60,000 nt of DNA from Strigamia acuminata (Eukaryota; Arthropoda; Chilopoda; Geophilomorpha; Linotaeniidae), in NCBI GenBank assembly GCA_949358305.1, contig OX442314.1, positions 16,859,060-16,919,059 of the forward strand, written 5' to 3'. Below are positions 37,701 to 49,479 of the stretch, one piece after another. A program made the position numbers and the translations under genes. The first letter of the stretch is position 1; each line of letters starts with the position of its first letter. The notes beneath the pieces were generated by a model. It was not told where the DNA came from. It saw only the letters and a list, made by a program, of their open reading frames with translations, and searched no databases.

Positions 37701-38606
37701 TGCAATACATGGAAAGCATCAAGTTGAAGTTAATCCACTTGTTAAATTTTCCAAATTGCCTATTAAGAAGAAGATACGTGCACATGTATTTAGATATTTG
37801 TATAAATTGGAGGTAATTAACCACAAAATTGTAATACGTTAAAGCTGGCAGCGGCTAAGATGCGTGGAATATAAAATAAAGTAAATGTAGAAAAATGGTC
37901 GGTATAAAAGATGATAATTTATATTAATACGATGAAGTTTTTGAATTTTTGAGTTGCGAAGCAGTTTGATGAGGGGAAATGCATTAAGTGCGTAAACAAC
38001 GCGATATAACTTTAGTACGATGTTCAAAAGGGTGTAGCAGAGCGAATTTGTGCTCAGTGTATTGAACCACAAGGTAATACTCTACATAAATTTGCTTTGC
38101 ATTATTTATTTGAATCTGTTGGAATTAAAGTGAATCTCTTGTATTTTATGCACATATATATCTATCTATACATGTATCTATTGTTTATTTCTAGTGAATT
38201 TTACTACATACAAATGGAGAAATATGCACGCCAAGCGATAAGCGAAGGAACTAAATGCGTTGATGACTTAAGTGTTAGCGTTGACTCTGAATTATACCGC
38301 GTGTTAAATCTCCATTACAACAGAAATAATCATATTGAGGTATTTTTTTTTAATATTAAAATGTAAAATTGAAATATAAAAATTTGGATTTTAATTTTAA
38401 TTTTATTTTTAATTTTTAATTTGTAGGTACCGACTAATTTTCGTTATGTCGTGGAGCAGACTCTACGCGAATTCTTCAAAGCTATCGCTTGTGGAAAAGA
38501 TCAAGAACAGTCCTGGAAGAAGTCCATCTACAAAGTGATTGCTCGCATGGACGACAACTTGCCTGAGTATTTCAAGTCACCGAACTTTTTGGAACAGTTG
38601 GAATGA
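31765..38606 (+). CDS. pros: Prospero homeodomain transcription factor
   Basis: Five coding exons: 31765-32205, 32693-34084, 34175-34329, 38195-38339, 38427-38606, giving 770 residues. The N terminus has the conserved block [16 protein letters not shown] (residues 20-35). The middle is long, Pro/Ser/His-rich and disordered, with KKRKH and KKRHK basic patches. The C-terminal ~155 residues (from 615) form the Homeo-Prospero domain: [31 protein letters not shown], then the Prospero domain ending SPNFLEQLE. The spacing and the KNNTAQ helix match arthropod Prospero rather than vertebrate Prox. The protein acts in neural precursors to repress stem-cell genes and promote differentiation. Coding begins at ATG 31765, after an acceptor near 31658. 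Intron 3 is a U12 AT-AC intron; retaining it would add 16 residues and a stop at 34130-34132, removing the homeodomain. Exon 3 is strikingly GC-rich compared with its flanks. Confidence 0.96.
34085..34174 (+). other. U12-type AT-AC intron in prospero
   Basis: A 90-bp intron starting ATATCCTTTT and ending TTTAC, with the branch-site consensus TTCCTTAAC at 34155-34163, about 12 bases from the 3' end. Splicing it out joins exon 3 to [11 protein letters not shown] in phase 0. It contains no GT dinucleotide, so the nested U2-type intron known from the Drosophila prospero twintron is absent here. Confidence 0.93.
34330..38194 (+). other. Large intron within the prospero homeodomain region
   Basis: A 3.9-kb intron with GCCATTTTG at 34637, 36697 and 37127, E-boxes CAGCTG at 36760 and 37122, and a perfect NRF1-type palindrome TGCGCATGCGCA at 35426-35437. 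About 75 bases after the palindrome there is a TTATAAAG word, which could mark an internal promoter. A CGTTA pentanucleotide repeat runs 37389-37417. There is no coding potential I trust. Confidence 0.5.
37389..37417. repeat. (CGTTA)n pentanucleotide repeat
   Basis: Nearly six perfect copies of CGTTA in the large prospero intron, followed by TTAATTAA-type repeats. Confidence 0.9.
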
Positions 38607-41600
38607 AATTTCGGTGTGCCTTCTTCCCTTGCCAACCTTCCAGAGCGCATGCACAAATTATCGCTGCCGCCATCATCGCCCTTATTTATTCTCCGGTAAT
38701 AATTTTAACCCTAGTCATCGTTTATATGCTCAGTACGTTGTTTTACCGTCGCTCGAATTTTTTTCTCTTTAATTTAATTTAATATAATTTTTAATTTAAT
38801 TTAATCTAATTTAATTTAATTTAATTTTACATTTTTGTAATGTATTTGATCAGTATTTTTTTGGTAAGCCCGACGTGTTTTCATCAAAATGCGCTTCACA
38901 TCTCTTCATTTCCATAGACTGTGATGCTTTAATCTTCCGATGGTTGCGCCGAAAACACGAATGGTTCCTCGACGAAGCCTAGTCATATCCGCGGAATTAT
39001 GAATAAGAGGGTGGTAACAGAAATGTCAAATTCTTTTGCTCATCAAATTTTTAATTGAGTAACTAACTAAGAGAAAAAAAGAAAAAGAAAAAGAATTGAG
39101 TGATCTTTTTGTTCGGAGACATCACAAAGCAAACTCAAATGGAAAATACCATATTACAATTGTCTAGTCAATTGAATCTCTGATTTACCCCCTCTACTTT
39201 GACGTACAAATCAATTTTTTTACAATCACGTGAGGCTTGTGTTGAGCTGATAGTCCACTACATGGTTGAGTTTTTGCCCAACAGAACTAACTCAATTTTG
39301 AGAAAATTAACTAACTAATTAAGGTTGGCTGGTGGTATATTTTTGGTCAAATTGGAACCGACTTGACCGAATCCGTTTACATATTTTTACTTTCTCTTCA
39401 TATTTACGATTTATTTTGTTCAAACATTCCAAAAAGAAAAGAAAACAAAACCAAACAAAACATTTTGTGTGCCTCTAGCCGCTCACTCTGGTCTTAAACA
39501 TCATTCCAAGTGTGATATTGTTACGCACATGCAGGTAATGTGCTCGTGAAACCTCGACGGAGACGAACTTGTCCCTAGTCCATTGCTAAATGAAAAAAAA
39601 TTCGCCTACCGAGGTTCATAATATTTAAGAAAAAAAAAATTATGTTTAAAAAAAAAAAAGTCTTGAGATTTTGTAAGAGAGAAAGAAAAAGTCGTTTATT
39701 TCCCCATCTTTCGCTTCTTGTGTCGTCTTTTGGAACGAAATGTGTGACATTTCGTTGTGATAAAAATATGGAGCAGTTTTTGAATTTCAAATATTCTTCT
39801 TTTATAATAATAATCCTTGAAAAAGAAAATCATTGGACATCATTCATCATGAAAATTTTTACGGTGCTAGAAAAGGAAAAAGAAATTTTTAAAAGAAAAA
39901 TGAAAAGATAAACATTGTTTATTAGTTATAATCCAGCACCAAAAATGCCTTAGTATAATCTTTAAAAGAAAGGATTAAAAAACAAAAACAAAAAGTGTAC
40001 TTTGTGAAGATGATGGAAACGAAAAAAGAAGAAGAAAAAAAATCCTTAAAGTAACATTCCAATTCTTTGTACTCTATTTTCCTATTTATATATAAATATT
40101 CTATAACTGTATCAATTATTACTGATTGTGGTTATTATTCGAAGCAAACTTACAACTATTTTTCTCCTAGTGTAAGAAATTCGAACTAGGTTCTGGTGAA
40201 TTAAAAATGGAAACGTCAGTAATATAATTAAATAAAAAGAAAGAAAGAAAGAAAGAAGATTTCTAAGTTTATATTTATGTATAATAAAAGCTAAATTATC
40301 GAATTATTTAACTAAGTAAAGCAAACTTTTGATACATTATTATCGTGTACGAATTTATATATTTTCAATTTCGTCGATTAATAAAGGTTAAACATAATAA
40401 TAATAAAAATAATATAATGTGTAGTCTGTTCGCTCGCTTAATATTATAATAAATTAATATATCTATATATATATGATAAAAACCTTTTAGTTAATGTAAA
40501 AAGTAAAGATGTATAGTGACATTTCCATTTTTATCATCACTTGGGGCCTTGATTATTTTATGCTTGAAATTTATTTTCCAAACTTGTATCCGAAAAATTC
40601 TTGTTACTTGCAATACGGACCATTTTTCTAATTAATGGGAAAAAAAAAGAAAGAAAAAGAAAAACATTGAAGAATTTAAGAGAAGTAATTCTTTGTTTGT
40701 TCTTTAATTTTTCGTTTTATGTTTGATATGTTTTTATTTTGTTATATTAAGCGTTCTTTCTAGGCTGTGCTGTGTGCCCTCCTTAAGCAGTGCCTTGTGT
40801 CTAGCAAACTGTGAGAAAAGAAATTGAAAATTTCTTGAATCTTTTTATATAAATGATGAAAATGAAAATACATTTATAATTTTTGTAAAACAAGTACGGT
40901 GAGTTACGATATTTTGAAAATCGGTGGACCGTATTGCTCGAAACACTGTATCAAGTCAAAATTTCTACATATGTGCATGTGCTGGCAATGTGTTATCGTA
41001 GTAGAATCAGCGTTCAAGCACCAATCAAATATTAATTTGAAAAATTCAGTTTATTACGTTTACGTACATCCTACACGCTAGACGCTACACGATTTTCTAT
41101 CAAAATTTGGCAAGTGCCCTTTGATTGAATTTTATAAGTTGAGAATTCTTTTTTTCCTCCGTTTAATAAAGTCGCTTCAAATTCGACGAGTCACACGGTA
41201 CATTCGAAAAGTCTTCTGAAACACGATGCAATTTCACGATCCAAAATAAAATTTAAAAAAAAAAATACAAATACAGTAATAAAAAAAATAGAACAAACTT
41301 TTAACTTTTCTGTTTCTCAGAAATCGAATGTGCTTTTTTTTAAATGAATTCCCAATTGACACATTTCTATATAGCAAAATGACAGTTCTGACATCTCAAA
41401 ACATGTTAAAGACTTGGCTACGCCAACTCACTGACGTGTCGCTGAGATTGCAAATGTAAAGAGACTTTTCATTTTTAAAATTTTTTTTTTTTACCACGTA
41501 AAAAAAAACTTCCAATGAATCTGCTACGATAAATACTAAGCCATTTTTAGGGGAAGACTGAAATCTATCTTTTAAATTTAAACTGAATCAGTTTTGTTAC

Positions 41601-42059
41601 TTTGTTATTTTTGCTTATATACTGTACTATTCCTTATACCACGTGAATTTTAAATTTACATTCATCCAAAAACTCTGAATGACTTTGGTCTTGTTCACTC
41701 GTTCATTACATGGGAAATAAGTGTTTTACTTGGATAATAATACGGTCATTTAATCTGTAATAATAATGAATAATTAATAATAACAACAACAATACCAACA
41801 ACAACAATGCTTGAACAAAGATCAAAAATCATAACGGGAGATTGATTTTTTTACATTTATTTTACAAAAGTTAACTGCATCCATTTGCCAAAGTCCCGGT
41901 GCAAATTTGCACATTAACTCTATCAATATGAAGAAAACTTAACTAACTAACTAACTTTCTCCATTTTACCCAATTGATTGTTTCATTCAGGATTTTGTCT
42001 ATCTTTAATTAATGAATTAATGAATTAATTACCATTTTCTCGCGCTAAACGCCCTGTTT

Positions 42060-42353
42060 TCATCTGGGAATCTGACCCAGAACCGGATCCGATGCCGAAA
42101 CACAGTGGCAGCCGAGATAAATCGAGTAAAAATGTACTGTCGTTGGCTCCCATGCCCAAGTGCCTTGATCTTTCCATGCAAAACAAAGGCCATACATTGT
42201 GATAGTTGAGACGCGCAGCACATTTTTACTTCCTTTATCTTTCCGGCTTCTTTCTGTCATATCCCATGTCTGTGATTCCCTTTTATTGCACCGAGTACCT
42301 GTCAGGGGATTGTAGCTATTTACTTCTTGACCGCTAATGCCATCAAGTGACAA
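42060..42353 (-). other. GC-richer open segment, unidentified
   Basis: A 97-codon open frame on the minus strand in an otherwise AT-rich 3' region, with overlapping open frames as well. No recognised domain, no splice signals that extend it, and no homologous context. It could be an exon relic, a transposon fragment or a conserved UTR element. Confidence 0.2.
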
Positions 42354-43594
42354 TATTTTATAAACAACTTGTTACCAAAGACACGTTTGGTAATCTAATG
42401 GAATTAAATTAATAATTATATTAATAATATAGTAATATAAGAGTGGCTGATTTGAATAGCACGCTAATTGAATGGTGATTATCGGTTGCATTAGCTAATA
42501 GCGACAGTCCGGGAAACTTGAGAGTCAGGAACTAGAACGAGGTTGAAGTTGAGGCTTTTCCTTTTCGTTTTTCTCTTTAGTTTTATCTCAGCACATGTCA
42601 AGTATGCGCCACGATTATACTGCCAAACGTGTGCTGCTTTTCTTGTTCGAAAATATTCGTCAGAAATACTAGTCCAAAATTCAATACAGAATAAAATCAA
42701 CATTGCTGAAGTAAAGAGTGAATAATCAATCATGAGAATGATTCCTGAGAAAGGTTCCTGGCTCCAGTTGTGCCCATTTTGGACCCAGTCTGGGTGCTAT
42801 GAAAATATCCACGGCCTTCAGTAGGCCAATTTGTGATCAAAGTCAATTTATGCAGCATCGTATTTTCCATGAATTAGGTTCATGGTTTAAACATTATAAA
42901 AATATTTAAAAAAAAAAAGCCAAAAAAAAAATATTTGAAGAATTTTTCCGAATCCTTCCAGTTCGTGTGTCTGTGTCTATATGTGAGCTCTTCTACACGA
43001 TTTTTTGGGATGACCAGAGAAAAATCCAGTTTGTGCATCAATATTCATAAGAAACAATAGTCAAATGAGTGTAATTACAATAAATCAATCACATGGCATT
43101 AAAGTGTTTTATTTTGCCGGGTTTTTTGGCCCGTGACATTTGAAAATTTAAGTCGAGACTCGAGAGAAACTAAGAGATTGATTTGTGTCTCACTCTCATA
43201 GTCTCATTTCTAGAAAATTGTGCTTTTGAAATTTAGAGTGTTTAAATTTGGATCAAAATAATACATTTTCTATTGTCATGGTTTGAATAGTTGTGTTCTA
43301 AATAGTTTACCCCGAGTGTCCAAGTCCCTCTGCATCCCACAGACTACAGAAGAAAATCAAAGTTTTTTCACTATTATATTAAACTACTACTATCTATTGT
43401 TGGTCAGATGTTAGAATACTGAATATTTTTCCATTTCCTTCACTATACATTTTTTCTTCCTTGGGGGGAAAAAAAGAACAAATATCTGCCAATTTTTTCC
43501 ATTTTGTTATTTATGCATTACAATTTTAAATTTATTTTCTTTTGTAATAATGTACAATGTATCAGCAGGTATGTGTATTATTAATTTATTAATA

Positions 43595-43595
<1 letters not shown>

Positions 43596-43649
<54 letters not shown>

Positions 43650-43650
43650 T
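43596..43650. repeat. (ATT)n microsatellite
   Basis: About 18 perfect ATT units in the prospero downstream region. Confidence 0.95.
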
Positions 43651-45756
43651 AAATTCACCAATGTCATATGCACAGCTGTTTTTTCTGACATATTTGTAGT
43701 TTCTTGTAGGGCGTTGCAATATTTGTAGTTTTTCTCACCCAAGTGTGATCAAGATTCATATTTAACTGTAATTTGTCTAGTTAAAATACTTAAAAGCCCA
43801 TCTTTTTATTGATACAATACAATGTAGTATTTATTACTTAAAGAATGTTTGAGCATAAGAAATCATGATATTTTATTGAAAGATTGAAAAAAAATGAAAA
43901 AAAAAAACTATTTATTTGGAAATTTTTTCAAATTAATATTGAATATGATGTATTTGCCTATCTCATGTCTATCATTGGATCACAATAAAGTATTTATAAC
44001 ACAATATAATGTCATCTTCATCTTAATAACAATAATAAAAGCACGGTACATATTTGATTAAAATTCCTTCATAACGAATGCAACTAAAATAGACTGGTGC
44101 TGGCAAACAAGATTCCCTGGATCAGGCTATAATAGCCGTGCGCTGGTCTTACGTTCCCGGTTAGCAAATTTATGAATCGGCTCACCAAGTTAACGTTGGC
44201 ATTCGTTTAGTTCGTAGTTTTGTTGTAAATTACCAACGAGGCGCAAGCCGAACACCTCGCGACGCAAGAGCAGAGCATTATGCACTGCACTCTTATTACA
44301 TACTTAATTTCACCGTAATAATTTCATTTGCAACTTGTACAACAACATGGAAACGAGCAGAGAGAAGTAATGAAGCGCAAAATTGTGCAACTTTTCTTGG
44401 ATTTGCACTTTAAGTCAAGTGAGGCACTAAATTGTTAAGGAATTTACACGACAGCCACGACTCGGATTTCTACACACTTTAGTTTGAAATAACATGCAAT
44501 CATTAGGTTGCGCTTCAATTTCCTATATCTTATCGACTGACTGATTAATTGATTGATTGATCGTGCTGCGTAGGCCTAATAAAATTATTAAAATACTCGA
44601 ATTGGTTATTGGTCGTCGTCGGATGGAAATTTTATCCATTATTTTGTACACACAATAGAAATTTGCATCATCACTTGTTTTCAAATTGGGAAGTAGTGAC
44701 CACTAAGCATGACCAGTACACATTGAGAGATTTCATTGCGCTGTTTTAAAGTATTTTATCACTGATTTTTTTTTTTTTACAAAAACACCACTTAATAAAA
44801 TAAAATAATACATACATGTACATATTTAGATAATTAAAACCGATATCAAAATTTAAAATGTGTGTTCTTGTTAGGTTAAATTTATAACTTTTTGCGGACT
44901 ATTCACCCTGGGAGATGTTTATTAGCGAAGTGGGACCAAAAAAAACATGTTTTATCTCCACAGGTTTTTTTTAGAATGTTGAAAATTGAACAGCAATAGA
45001 TTCAGATAAAATATGATTTTTTGAGATTAAAATTTAAAATAGAAGTTTATCACAAACAATAAATTTGGTATTCTAAAACAAAGCTGTTTCGGGTGGAAAA
45101 AGCTTTTTATACCGGTATCACTTCCAATTTTTTTTTCTTATGAGATTAATATAAATTTTTCCATCAGGTGGCAGCATTAAACAATATCTAAAATTCTAAA
45201 CTTTGATTAAAACTTGTACAGTATTAAAGGCATAGTCGATACTCCCCTGCTACCGCATTTGTGAAATTCAGAGGGCAAAATCCTCGTGTTTGAATGTCCA
45301 ATGAGAAACTAGGCGAAAGATTTTTAGAAGTTTGGAACTTTTTGAGATGGGCGTGGGCCTCCTCCCCGGCTTCCTACGCCATATGTTTATCCAGAGACAA
45401 TACTATAATCAAAGCGTCATTGACTACCGAATTATATATTTATTAGTTGTCGCTTGTTGACGTGAGATGACAGCATTGAGCAACTAGTTTCTCTTGATTT
45501 CTCAATGGACGTGTGAAAGTGAGAGTTTAGTTCTTTTTTAGTTTATTTTTTTTATTTTCTGACATGGTTTATTTTATTACGGGTACTGAACCTGTCATAT
45601 CGAGCAATTCCTAGTGAGTTTTAATTTCTGTCTTTTATACTCTGTGTTCATGTTCAGTACAGTAAAACCGATTAAAACTCAAGGTGAAATCTGTGAACTG
45701 AACAAAGACTAAAGAGAGGAGAAGAATACTGACTTCTGAAAGAGTTTGCGCTGCAT

Positions 45757-46510
45757 TTGGAATGGAAGAGCGGGTCGTTTACCGTCCAGTACAAAATCGC
45801 CGCGCGGGTCGCTCAATTTATCCACGACGAATCCGGCAAGACCGGCCACAGCGACACCGAGCACTCGAGCAGCAACATAACTAGAAATCCTCCTCCGTCG
45901 ACATCGAGTGCCAAGTTTGCGCCTTCGTTCGATTCCAGCCGATTGACCGCCGACATGCAATCGAAAATTACGTCGCTGGACCCGGTCGAACATGCAAAGA
46001 TGCAAAGGCGTTGTCGGGTTATCAGATGGAGTTTTTGAAACAAATTAGCCAAACGCAGACTGTGCCGACGTCGTTCAAGCCGAGGAGAAGGGGAACGGGG
46101 AAAATTGCTTTTCAACCTCAGAGAGTGGAGATCGCGAACTTCCGCTTTCGTTCCGTCGGCTTTTTAGTCAACGTTGGATCTGTCGGTTAAAAACGAACCG
46201 GTGGAAACGACGACTTCCAGGTTGACAAATTTTCCGACCGATTTATCGGTTTCGGCGTCGAGTGAACCGGAATCGACGCCGCCTAAGCCTTCGATCGTCG
46301 TTGAGATCAATTAGGATTTCGACTCAGGAACTTAAAAAGAGAATTGTGATTGTAGGGCCTCTGAATTTGAAATCTGCGTCCAACTTTGTAGGATTGTGTA
46401 CGAAAGTGTCTCCGCCAACAGTCACGGCGCCCGTTGTTACTACTCCGTTTGAAGTTATTGACATTTCTTCTAGTTCTAGCTCAAAACCAGAAGGAAGGCA
46501 AAATGAATGA
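45757..46510 (+). pseudogene. Frameshifted coding remnant of unidentified origin
   Basis: About 750 bases with coding-like GC and amino-acid composition but the frame is broken. The first frame runs from 45757 to a stop at 46036-46038. An exact 8-bp tandem duplication ATGCAAAG (45992-45999 and 46000-46007) shifts the frame, since sensible coding continues in another frame after it (YQMEFLKQISQTQ). Later pieces in further frames include DLSVKNEPVETTT and, at the end, PFEVIDISSSSSSKPEG before TGA at 46508-46510. AATAAA follows at 46590-46595. VIDIS plus serines resembles a SUMO-interacting motif, and VKNE fits a sumoylation site. I do not recognise the parent. No GT-AG introns would repair the breaks, and no poly-A tail was seen. 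Confidence 0.55.
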
Positions 46511-46818
46511 ATTAATTGTCATAATGATTGCTACTGCCTAAAGTTTGTTTGGATTTATTTAATTAGAGTTTTGTTTGTATTTTTATAAGAATAAAATGTT
46601 ACATTAAAATTATCAAATACTGACTTGTGAGTATTTTTATTTATTTATTTATTTCAGTATCGAAACTGAAAAGATAAATGATATTGGAATTTTTTAAATT
46701 ATTTAACGCGAAATGCGACAAATAATTTCCATATTTGTCCTTCCCGGTAATTCAAATTGGAATTCAATGATTGGCTGATTCGCCCATCATGTGTTTTGAC
46801 GTTGATGCAAATTTATTT

Positions 46819-46825
46819 TGCGCAC
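46819..46825 (+). promoter_or_regulatory. Metal-response-element-like site upstream of the first cysteine-rich gene
   Basis: TGCGCAC fits the MRE core TGCRCNC bound by MTF-1. It is about 26 bases upstream of a TATA-like CATAAAG (46845-46851) and about 57 upstream of an initiator-like TCAGAC (46876-46881). The spacing is that of a compact inducible promoter. Confidence 0.45.
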
Positions 46826-46911
46826 GACACCAAAGAAAATTGTGCATAAAGCTTGCGGGAAATTTAAATTCCTTGTCAGACAGAATTGCAGTTACACGCA
46901 GCACATCTAAC

Positions 46912-47477
46912 ATGGACACGAAAGGAAGGACAGCCGAAGCAAGCCCGAAAGCATTGAAGCTGACATTGGATAAAGCTGAACAGAGGCGTCCACGTGCCGT
47001 ATCGGTGCACGTAATTCCTCCTCTTGATCTTGGTGAAGATGGAGAACCCGTTCTCGATCCGAACATCGTAGCTGCCGCCGTGCCTTTTGGAGCGGGTCCT
47101 GGTCCTGTAATTGCAGTGGCTCCCGAAGACGATGGGAATAATAACCAGGGTAAGTTACATGTAACTTGGCATACCACTATTTTTGTTACATTTGGTTAGT
47201 TTTTACTAAAAATCACTACTTTATTTTATTAACTCGTTGGAATTTATATTTAGGTAACGGTACCAGTCACGGTGAATGTCTTTGCCAACTTTGTACCTGC
47301 TGCGATTATTGCAGGCAGGGAAACAGCGCTGTTATTCGTCGTTGCGACTGTGCGCCTCGCGACGCAAATCTTCCGACCGAGTGTGCTTGCTGCGCTGCGT
47401 GCAAATGTCTGACCGTGTTGAAGCCCGAAGTCATTCCAGATCCACCACCTCAGCTGCTTCAACCTATTCTCGTTTAA
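46912..47477 (+). CDS. Metallothionein-like cysteine-rich protein A
   Basis: Two exons, 46912-47149 and 47254-47477, joined in phase 1; 153 residues. Exon 1 encodes a proline/acidic region ending VIAVAPEDDGNNNQ. Exon 2 encodes a cysteine domain with 13 Cys arranged CxCxxCxCCxxC, ten residues, CxC, nine residues, CxCCxxCxC, followed by a proline-rich tail. There is no signal peptide, so an intracellular metal-binding role is more likely than a secreted peptide; this is inference from cysteine density. The start was placed at the first ATG downstream of the TATA/initiator pair; an earlier in-frame ATG at 46789 lies upstream of that promoter. Poly(A) signal AATAAA lies at 47633-47638. It is the first of three tandem relatives. 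No named family is recognised. Confidence 0.8.
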
Positions 47478-47835
47478 CTTTATTGTACGGTATTCAAAGC
47501 TTGCGAATAATTGGTTATTTGTCTCGTTGAAATTGATTTGTTTAAAATTTAAATCTATTTTTTTGCTAGTTTATTGTTATAAATATTTTTCAGTTTTGAT
47601 ACGGTAATTCGTTATATTATTTTTGAGTGCTGAATAAAAAAATAAAATTTGTTCATAAAACTAAATTAATGCTTTTTTATTCGTAGATAGTGTGTATAAA
47701 TCTACGGTGTACGTCTTTTAATAATTTAGCGATTTTAACATACAGTAAGTTAAATAATAATTTAAATAGAAATAATAAAAAAGTATAAATTAAAAAAGTA
47801 AACAAAAAATTGATGAAAAAAAGTAAAAAATAATA

Positions 47836-47914
47836 ATTTAATGAAGAAAAAAGTAAAAAAAATACAATTTAATGAAGAAAAAAGTAAAAAAAATACAATT
47901 TAATGAAGAAAAAC
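47836..47914. repeat. 31-bp tandem repeat, about 2.5 copies
   Basis: Units starting ATTTAATGAAG at 47836, 47867 and 47898, between cysteine-rich genes A and B. The rest of 47478-48076 is AT-rich 3' UTR and spacer. Confidence 0.9.
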
Positions 47915-48076
47915 AGTAAGAAATTAGAATTAATTTAAAAGTCAAACTGTCAAAAATAAAGAATGACGAAGAATAAAATAAACAAATTCATTGACGTCGG
48001 TTTCTTCGATCCAATCATGTGTCCTATTCAAATTAATACTCGTCTGTTATGAAAATTGACACTGTCGAAAATATAG

Positions 48077-48084
48077 TATAAATA
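48077..48084 (+). promoter_or_regulatory. TATA box of cysteine-rich gene B
   Basis: TATAAATA, with an initiator-like TTAGTG about 31 bases downstream (48108-48113) and the start codon at 48182. No MRE core was found nearby. Confidence 0.6.
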
Positions 48085-48181
48085 GGCTGAAATGTGCTCT
48101 ACCTACGTTAGTGCAGCAGTGTATACAAAGCAAAAACAATTTGTTGCCGCTCAAATTCGATAATATATAGCTCAGCAAACC

Positions 48182-48800
48182 ATGGATCCTAGCGAAGATC
48201 CTGATCAAAGTTTTTATGAATCATCAGAACCAACATCACTTGAACAGGCAGAATTTAGAACGCCTCCTGCGTCGCCAATGCCAAATTTACCATCCGTAAC
48301 ACCATGTATACCGAGGTTTAGTCCCCGATGTAGTCCGTTTAGTTCGTTAATGCACAAACCTCTTCTAGCTCCTATTTCATCATTGGCTCGTGATTGTGAA
48401 GCTACTGCTGGCATTGCAGTTGTTCCTGATATTGATTCGAGTAAGTATTTATTTGGCAATTGAAATTTGAGTTTTATTTACTTTGTTTATTTTTTATTTT
48501 TTATTATTTAATTGCAGACCAAACTTCTGGCATTGCAGTTGTTCCTGATATTGATTCGAGTAAGTATTTATTTGGCAATTGATATTTGAGTTTTATTTAC
48601 TTTGTTTATTTTTTATTTTTTATTATTTAATTGCAGACCAAACTTCTGGTTCCGATGACGTTGAATGCAAGTGTACTTCATGTGATTGTTGCATGCACTG
48701 TCCAGGAGGAATAAAAGATCTTTCTAATATTGCCACTTGTACCGTAAGCTACATGGATGTAAAATGCGAATGCTGTGTTGCTTGTCAATGCAAAAACTGA
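48182..48800 (+). CDS. Metallothionein-like cysteine-rich protein B
   Basis: Three exons, 48182-48440, 48518-48559 and 48637-48800; 154 residues, all introns phase 1 and 77 bp long. Exon 1 encodes an acidic, Ser/Pro-rich region ending GIAVVPDIDS. Exon 2 is 42 bp and repeats that segment (NQTSGIAVVPDIDS), the result of a recent 119-bp tandem duplication. Exon 3 carries the cysteine domain: 12 Cys, CxCxxCxCCxxC, then C, then CxCCxxCxC, ending KN. No signal peptide or membrane segment. Skipping exon 2 keeps the frame. AATAAA lies at 49009-49014, and a 32-bp perfect palindrome sits 33 bases after the stop. The paralogue status with A and C rests on domain pattern, intron phase and adjacency. Confidence 0.82.
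48411..48648 (+). repeat. 119-bp tandem duplication containing an exon and an intron
   Basis: Copy 1 is 48411-48529 and copy 2 is 48530-48648. I see a single difference (GAAATTTG versus GATATTTG). Each copy holds the end of one exon, a complete 77-bp intron and the start of the next exon. The near identity, including the intron, indicates a very recent event or gene conversion. Confidence 0.96.
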
Positions 48801-48833
48801 GTCGAAAGATGAAAGCGAAAAGCGTGCCAAGTG

Positions 48834-48865
48834 AATAACCGAGTTATACGTATAACTCGGTTATT
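48834..48865. repeat. Perfect 32-bp palindrome after gene B
   Basis: AATAACCGAGTTATAC (48834-48849) is followed directly by its exact reverse complement (48850-48865), with no spacer. It lies in the 3' UTR of gene B. As RNA it would form a long hairpin; as DNA, a cruciform. The rest of 48866-49479 is AT-rich with no gene seen. Confidence 0.95.
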
Positions 48866-49479
48866 ACCGTTACTTTTGCGTTCATTTCCTCCAATTAAGT
48901 GCAAACTAACTCAACTGATCTAGAAGAATTTTTGTTAATTAATTTATTCGAAATTGTTGCATGTGTTATTTTTGTATAATGTAATTTGCCAACTTTAGTT
49001 TTAACAAAAATAAAATTGTTTAATTTAAAACATGTTTCAGTTAGCAAAAGAGCATGGAAATAATTTTTTGTGAAAATTTTTTTTATCGGATATTGGTTCG
49101 ATACAAAGCGTAAGCACAAAAGTATATAGAAAATGTAAATCTATGATTTTTTACTTTATTACCGTACATCGCAGCTTAAGTATTAACTTAAATTTTAAAT
49201 TGAAAGTGACTCGTTTGTCTGTGTTGTGTAATAATAAAATCTCGAAAATGAAAAAAATTTCAAATGATGATTTCTAGTATTTACAAGATAATATTAAAAA
49301 TTATCGATTATAATAATTTTTTTTTTAAATATATATATCCATACGGCTATGAATTTAAGTAATTTTTTATTTTTTACTTTAAGATATTCAAATTAATCTG
49401 CAATAACATTATTTTCATATTTTATGCAAATTATTATACAATCGCAAAATAGTTTTCTTGGTCGGAGTTTGGTGACAGT

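Larger units (their letters stand above)
38607..45700 (+). other. Prospero 3' UTR and downstream spacer
   Basis: Very AT-rich DNA with many AATAAA words (for example near 40279, 40380, 41164, 43079 and 43983), compatible with a long, alternatively polyadenylated 3' UTR. The true 3' end cannot be read from sequence. An (ATT)n repeat lies at 43596-43650. Two GC-richer islands stand out: 42040-42340 and 44080-44290. The rest shows nothing assignable. Confidence 0.5.

Noticed and set aside
46789-46911. Upstream in-frame ATG for cysteine-rich gene A
   Set aside because: It lies upstream of the TATA-like box and initiator, so it is probably not in the mRNA.
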